8,716 nt of DNA, taken from assembly GCA_035493495.1 (NCBI GenBank), contig DATJIG010000017.1, positions 1 to 8,716 of the forward strand. The letters run 5' to 3'. Source of the DNA: DATJIG01 sp035493495 (lineage in GTDB: Bacteria > Pseudomonadota > Alphaproteobacteria > SMXQ01). Shown here in pieces: positions 6,450-8,716 of this stretch. The stretch's first letter is position 1; each line of letters opens with the position of its first letter. The notes under the pieces were generated by a model that was not told the origin of the DNA, made no database searches, and was given only the letters and a program-made list of their open reading frames with translations. The position numbers and the translations under genes were made by a program.

Positions 6450-6783
6450 ATGAACTTCGGCATCGATCGTGAAGCGCGATGTGCGCTTGCCGCGACGGCC
6501 AGTCGCTGGCGGGCACCACGTCGGCGCAGCAGGGGCAGGGTGAGCGAAACGGCATCGGCGGCCGGCCAGCGACCAGCGCGCGACCGGACAGCGGTGCGAC
6601 CAACTGCCGCGACGCCGTTCGCGCCATCTGCACGCCATTGGGCGGGACCCGCGGCGTGGCACCGGGGAGCGGCGACAGCGGCGCGCCGATGACCGGCAGC
6701 ACGGGGTCGTCGGCAACCGGCGCGAGCAGGGAGGCAACAACCCGTCGCCGACCGATTGCTCGAAGGCGAGCGGCGGCCGCTGA
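6450..6783 (+). pseudogene. Frameshifted small exported two-cysteine protein gene
   Basis: An ATG at 6450 with AGAGGT (6439-6444) begins MNFGIDREARCALAATA, a plausible signal-peptide start. The hydrophobic and cleavage region continues in a different frame (SLAGTTSAQ, from about 6503), which then runs with good third-position GC to about 6730 and includes NCRDAVRAIC. A second shift leads to a third frame reading GGNNPSPTDCSKASGGR and TGA at 6781-6783, resembling the DDCSQAAG and NNP elements of the protein at 6001. Each shift is explained by one missing base, near 6501-6503 and near 6728-6731, each just after an AG dinucleotide where an AGC codon would restore the frame. The reconstructed product is about 111 residues, the same size as its neighbours. 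It could be a decaying gene or two sequencing/assembly errors. Confidence 0.6.
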
Positions 6784-6983
6784 TCGACCTGGGTGTGACT
6801 CGATTGCGCCCGCTGGCGGCTTGGCTCGACCTCCATCGCTCCGGCTCAGTTTTCTGTGCATAACTGCGGAGTTTTCCCGCGCCCAGCCTCGATTCCGCTA
6901 AATCCATTCGCGAGCGACACGCCGCTGCCACAGACGTGAGATTTAAGGTGCCGCCTTTCGCATACGTCGGGGGAGCGAACGCC

Positions 6984-7313
6984 ATGAGCACATTCGGCTA
7001 CACGGTCGCCCTGACCGTGGTATTCACCAGCATCACCGGAGTGGCGGCGGCGCAGTCGGCCAGTGACAACAACGCCTGGGTATGGGAGACCCCGTCCACA
7101 TCCGCGGGATCCCAGACGACGGAACGCGTTGGCACGGCCTGTGCCGAGACAGCAACGAGCTGTCCGACGGCGCTCGGTGGAGAGATCATGCGGAAAGCGC
7201 CCGCGACCGCCACGGGCGATGCGAGCGGCCCGCTTGGCGAACAGTTGTCGCGGTTGCGCGCCCCGGGACCAGCGCCGGCTGTCGACGACGGGAGCGTCTA
7301 TCGGCAGTGGTGA
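6984..7313 (+). CDS. Small exported protein with one cysteine pair, 109 aa
   Basis: The ATG at 6984 is chosen because GGGGGAG (6969-6975) lies 8 bases upstream; the frame is open further but without a ribosome site. Residues 1-24 are a signal peptide (FGYTVALTVVFTSITGVAAAQ). The mature part has 85 residues and two cysteines, C53 and C60 (C-x6-C), in TACAETATSCPTA, with the same spacing as in the protein at 4429. The remainder is Ala/Thr/Ser-rich with a more ordered C-terminus (LGEQLSRLRAPGPAPAVDDGSVYRQW). No domain is recognised; it is probably periplasmic or secreted. The 200 bases upstream include a locally AT-richer stretch (about 6845-6960) that likely holds its promoter, though I could not assign hexamers. 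An intrinsic terminator follows. Confidence 0.7.
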   Translation: MSTFGYTVALTVVFTSITGVAAAQSASDNNAWVWETPSTSAGSQTTERVGTACAETATSCPTALGGEIMRKAPATATGDASGPLGEQLSRLRAPGPAPAVDDGSVYRQW

Positions 7314-7320
7314 GACTCGG

Positions 7321-7346
7321 CGGACGGCTTGCACGCCGTCCGTTTT
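7321..7346 (+). terminator. Rho-independent terminator after the 109-aa gene
   Basis: CGGACGGC (7321-7328) pairs perfectly with GCCGTCCG (7335-7342) around a 6-base loop and is followed by TTTT (7343-7346). It begins 7 bases after the stop at 7313 and lies in the gap to the convergent gene ending at 7365. Confidence 0.85.
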
Positions 7347-7364
7347 GTCAAGAATCGTCGCCGA

Positions 7365-8390
7365 CTACTTCACCGCTTTCGATGCTTGCGCGACCACGTC
7401 CGGTGGCGTCGCGTAAATTTCGGCGACGATCCTCTCGACATCCTCGCCCTTCAGCGGCGTATCGATGTTGCGATTGCCCTTCTTCGCATCGGCGAGGAAC
7501 GCGGGGTCGTGCATCGTGTCCCAGAACGCCGCGCGCAGTGCCTTGAGGCGATCGGCGGGAATGTCCTTGGCGACGATGAACGGCCGGTACATCTCGTCGA
7601 CGGCGAGGATCGGAGTCAGTGCCTGCCGCTGGGCGGCGTTGCCGAGATCGCCGACGAACGGCGGCAGCGGCCGGATGTAATCGGGCTCGGCCTTCGAGTA
7701 CCGCACCAGCGGGTAGAACTTCTTGCCCTCGATCCAGTCGGGCGGGATGCTGTCCCACGACCCGCAGGCGCCGTCGAGCTCGCCGCGCTCCATCGCGAGC
7801 TTCTGCTCGTCGCTGCCGGGATAGCCGGTGATGTGCCGGATCGGCGCCTTGAACACGTTCTTCAGGATCGCGCCCTGGATATAAGACGTGGTGCCGGGCG
7901 CGGTGGCGCCGAGGTTGAACAGCCGCCCTTTGAGGTGCATCAGCTCGTCCCACGTTTTGACTCCGGATGCGTGCCAGCTGTAGCACACGGGGATGTCGGC
8001 GGTGACGCTGCCGAGGAACGCGACCGAGGTGAACCGGAAGGTCACCTTGTCCGGCTCGATCACCGACTGGCTGATGAGGCCGGGATTGAACGCGACGATC
8101 TGCGTGCCGTCCTTGGGTGCGACATCCAGCGACTGGACCGCCTTGAGGCTGGCGGCGCCCGGCACGTTGCTGACGATTGCGGTCGGGCTGCCGGGGATGT
8201 GCTTGCCGATGTGACGCGCGACCAGTCGCGCATAGATGTCGAAGCCGCCGCCGGGCGAAAAGCCGACAGCGACCGTCACGGTCTTTCCCTTGTAGAAGCT
8301 GGCAACGTCCTGAGCGGACGCAGTCGACGCAATGAGGCCGGAGGCGAGAGTGAACGCAAGGCCGACCGTGGCATGACGCGTGATGCGCAT
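7365..8390 (-). CDS. Tripartite tricarboxylate transporter-type substrate-binding protein (TctC/Bug family)
   Basis: This is a 341-residue protein starting at ATG 8390, with GGGAGAC about 7 bases upstream on the minus strand. Residues 1-27 are a Sec signal peptide (ASTASAQ cleavage region). The mature protein opens with FYKGKTVTVAVGFSPGGGFDIYAR, the TctC/Bug ligand-loop signature in which Asp51 follows the Gly run. Further family landmarks are GKHIPGSPTAIVSNVPGAAS and a C-terminal lobe with FIVAKDIPADRLKALRAAFWDTMHDPAF. The length is normal for periplasmic receptors of this family, which bind carboxylates and related small acids; the ligand cannot be predicted. Neither TctA nor TctB membrane genes are in the window, so it appears as an orphan receptor unless they lie upstream beyond 8716. 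It is convergent with the 109-aa gene. A mature-chain Cys pair (DIPVCYSW and DGACGSW) is noted. Confidence 0.92.
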   Translation of the reverse strand: MRITRHATVGLAFTLASGLIASTASAQDVASFYKGKTVTVAVGFSPGGGFDIYARLVARHIGKHIPGSPTAIVSNVPGAASLKAVQSLDVAPKDGTQIVAFNPGLISQSVIEPDKVTFRFTSVAFLGSVTADIPVCYSWHASGVKTWDELMHLKGRLFNLGATAPGTTSYIQGAILKNVFKAPIRHITGYPGSDEQKLAMERGELDGACGSWDSIPPDWIEGKKFYPLVRYSKAEPDYIRPLPPFVGDLGNAAQRQALTPILAVDEMYRPFIVAKDIPADRLKALRAAFWDTMHDPAFLADAKKGNRNIDTPLKGEDVERIVAEIYATPPDVVAQASKAVK

Positions 8391-8540
8391 GACTGTCTCC
8401 CGGTTGCTGGGCGGTTGTCCGCCGTTCTGCTTTACGTGTTACGCGTCCCTGTCGGGCCCATCTTCGTGGGCCTCGTCACGCGAAGGCTGCCAGCGGCACG
8501 CCGCCGGCGCAAATAGTTTTCTTCGCCCGTCTGCAACCCG
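8391..8540. other. Intergenic region upstream of the TctC-type gene, no gene seen
   Basis: The gene-free stretch runs from 8391 to the window end (326 bases). The first 150 bases should hold the promoter of the minus-strand receptor gene, but I found no convincing -35/-10 pair. Open frames here lack ribosome sites and family resemblance. The rest is occupied by the palindromes listed separately. Confidence 0.5.
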
Positions 8541-8546
8541 CACCGC

Positions 8547-8579
8547 GCCCCCCACTCCTTTCTTAAGGGAGCGGGGGGC
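8547..8579. repeat. REP-like palindrome
   Basis: GCCCCCC (8547-8553) and CTCC (8555-8558) pair with GGAG (8568-8571) and GGGGGGC (8573-8579), an 11-bp stem with one A/C mismatch and a 9-base loop containing CTTAAG. With its flank GGTGAGGGGC it resembles the GC-rich intergenic palindromes repeated across many alphaproteobacterial genomes; its copy number here cannot be known from one window. Confidence 0.55.
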
Positions 8580-8591
8580 TGGTGAGGGGCC

Positions 8592-8623
8592 GAGTGCGCC
8601 AACTTTGCCAGGCGGACGCACTC
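8592..8623. repeat. Inverted repeat GAGTGCG/CGCACTC
   Basis: GAGTGCG (8592-8598) and CGCACTC (8617-8623) form a perfect 7-bp inverted repeat with an 18-base spacer, immediately after the REP-like palindrome. It is probably part of the same intergenic repeat cluster. Confidence 0.4.
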
Positions 8624-8630
8624 CGTCGTC

Positions 8631-8655
8631 GGCGGCTCCGGCAGAAGCCGCCTTT
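8631..8655 (+). terminator. Terminator-like hairpin in the gene-free 3' region
   Basis: GGCGGCT (8631-8637) pairs with AGCCGCC (8646-8652) around an 8-base loop and is followed by TTT (8653-8655). No plus-strand gene ends nearby, so it is more likely a member of the palindrome cluster than a working terminator. Confidence 0.4.
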
Positions 8656-8682
8656 GTCGTCCCCGGTGAGGGTCAGTAAGGT

Positions 8683-8706
8683 GCCACGCTGCGTTGAAAG
8701 CGTGGC
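8683..8706. repeat. 8-bp hairpin GCCACGCT/AGCGTGGC
   Basis: GCCACGCT (8683-8690) and AGCGTGGC (8699-8706) are perfectly complementary around an 8-base loop. This is the fourth palindrome within 160 bases and the last recognisable element before the window ends. Confidence 0.5.
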
Positions 8707-8716
8707 CGAGCCTACC

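Noticed and set aside
6434..6991. A 185-codon minus-strand open frame across the broken exported-protein gene
   Set aside because: The product is Arg/Ala-rich without domain features, and it has no ribosome site at its start. The plus-strand fragments show a signal peptide, cysteine pair and similarity to neighbours, which explain the region better.
7329..8516. A 395-codon open frame on the plus strand, longer than the gene opposite it
   Set aside because: It lies antisense to the TctC-type gene, which has a ribosome site, signal peptide and clear family signature. The plus-strand frame is open only because high third-position GC removes stops; its translation is Arg/Asp/Val-rich without recognisable motifs and has no Shine-Dalgarno.

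Overview
This is a GC-rich bacterial chromosomal window with strong G/C preference at third codon positions. The gene content points to a Pseudomonadota member: a benzoyl-CoA epoxidase (BoxB), a TctC/Bug-type periplasmic binding protein, a DUF1289 protein, a DUF805 membrane protein, and several Sec signal peptides ending in A-x-A-Q. An alphaproteobacterium such as a Hyphomicrobiales relative is my best guess, with Betaproteobacteria as the alternative. The rank is inferred; no rRNA or other marker gene is present.

Layout. 1-1104 is the 3' part of boxB, closed by a textbook rho-independent terminator (1129-1159). 1211-2134 encodes an exported DUF1444/YtpQ-like protein, convergent with an unrecognised 167-aa gene (2139-2642, minus). 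2915-3064 encodes a 49-aa single-helix membrane protein, convergent with an SGNH/GDSL hydrolase (3080-3736, minus). 3912-4283 is a DUF805 membrane protein. From 4429 to 7313 lies a run of small genes: three intact small exported proteins, each with one cysteine pair (4429-4776, 6001-6363, 6984-7313), and a fourth that is frameshifted (6450-6783). Interspersed among them are a DUF1289 gene (4852-5049), a 67-aa paralogue of the 49-aa membrane protein (5201-5404) and a minus-strand alpha/beta-barrel-like protein (5463-5774). 7365-8390 (minus) is an orphan TctC-type solute receptor. The last ~170 bases hold a cluster of palindromes resembling REP-type intergenic repeats, with no gene.

How the genes work together. 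Most genes appear to be transcribed singly: each has its own Shine-Dalgarno sequence, spacing is generous, and all four convergent junctions contain a stem-loop. BoxB belongs to aerobic CoA-dependent benzoate degradation, and the terminator right behind it marks the end of that operon, so the rest of the window is probably unrelated to it. I see no defence system, CRISPR array, phage, IS element or RNA gene. The most original signals are the family of tiny exported two-cysteine proteins with one decaying member, the paired MDW...DRIRG mini-membrane proteins, and two leaders in which a TATAGTT box is followed 4 bases later (5 after the TATAGT hexamer) by a GC-rich hairpin.
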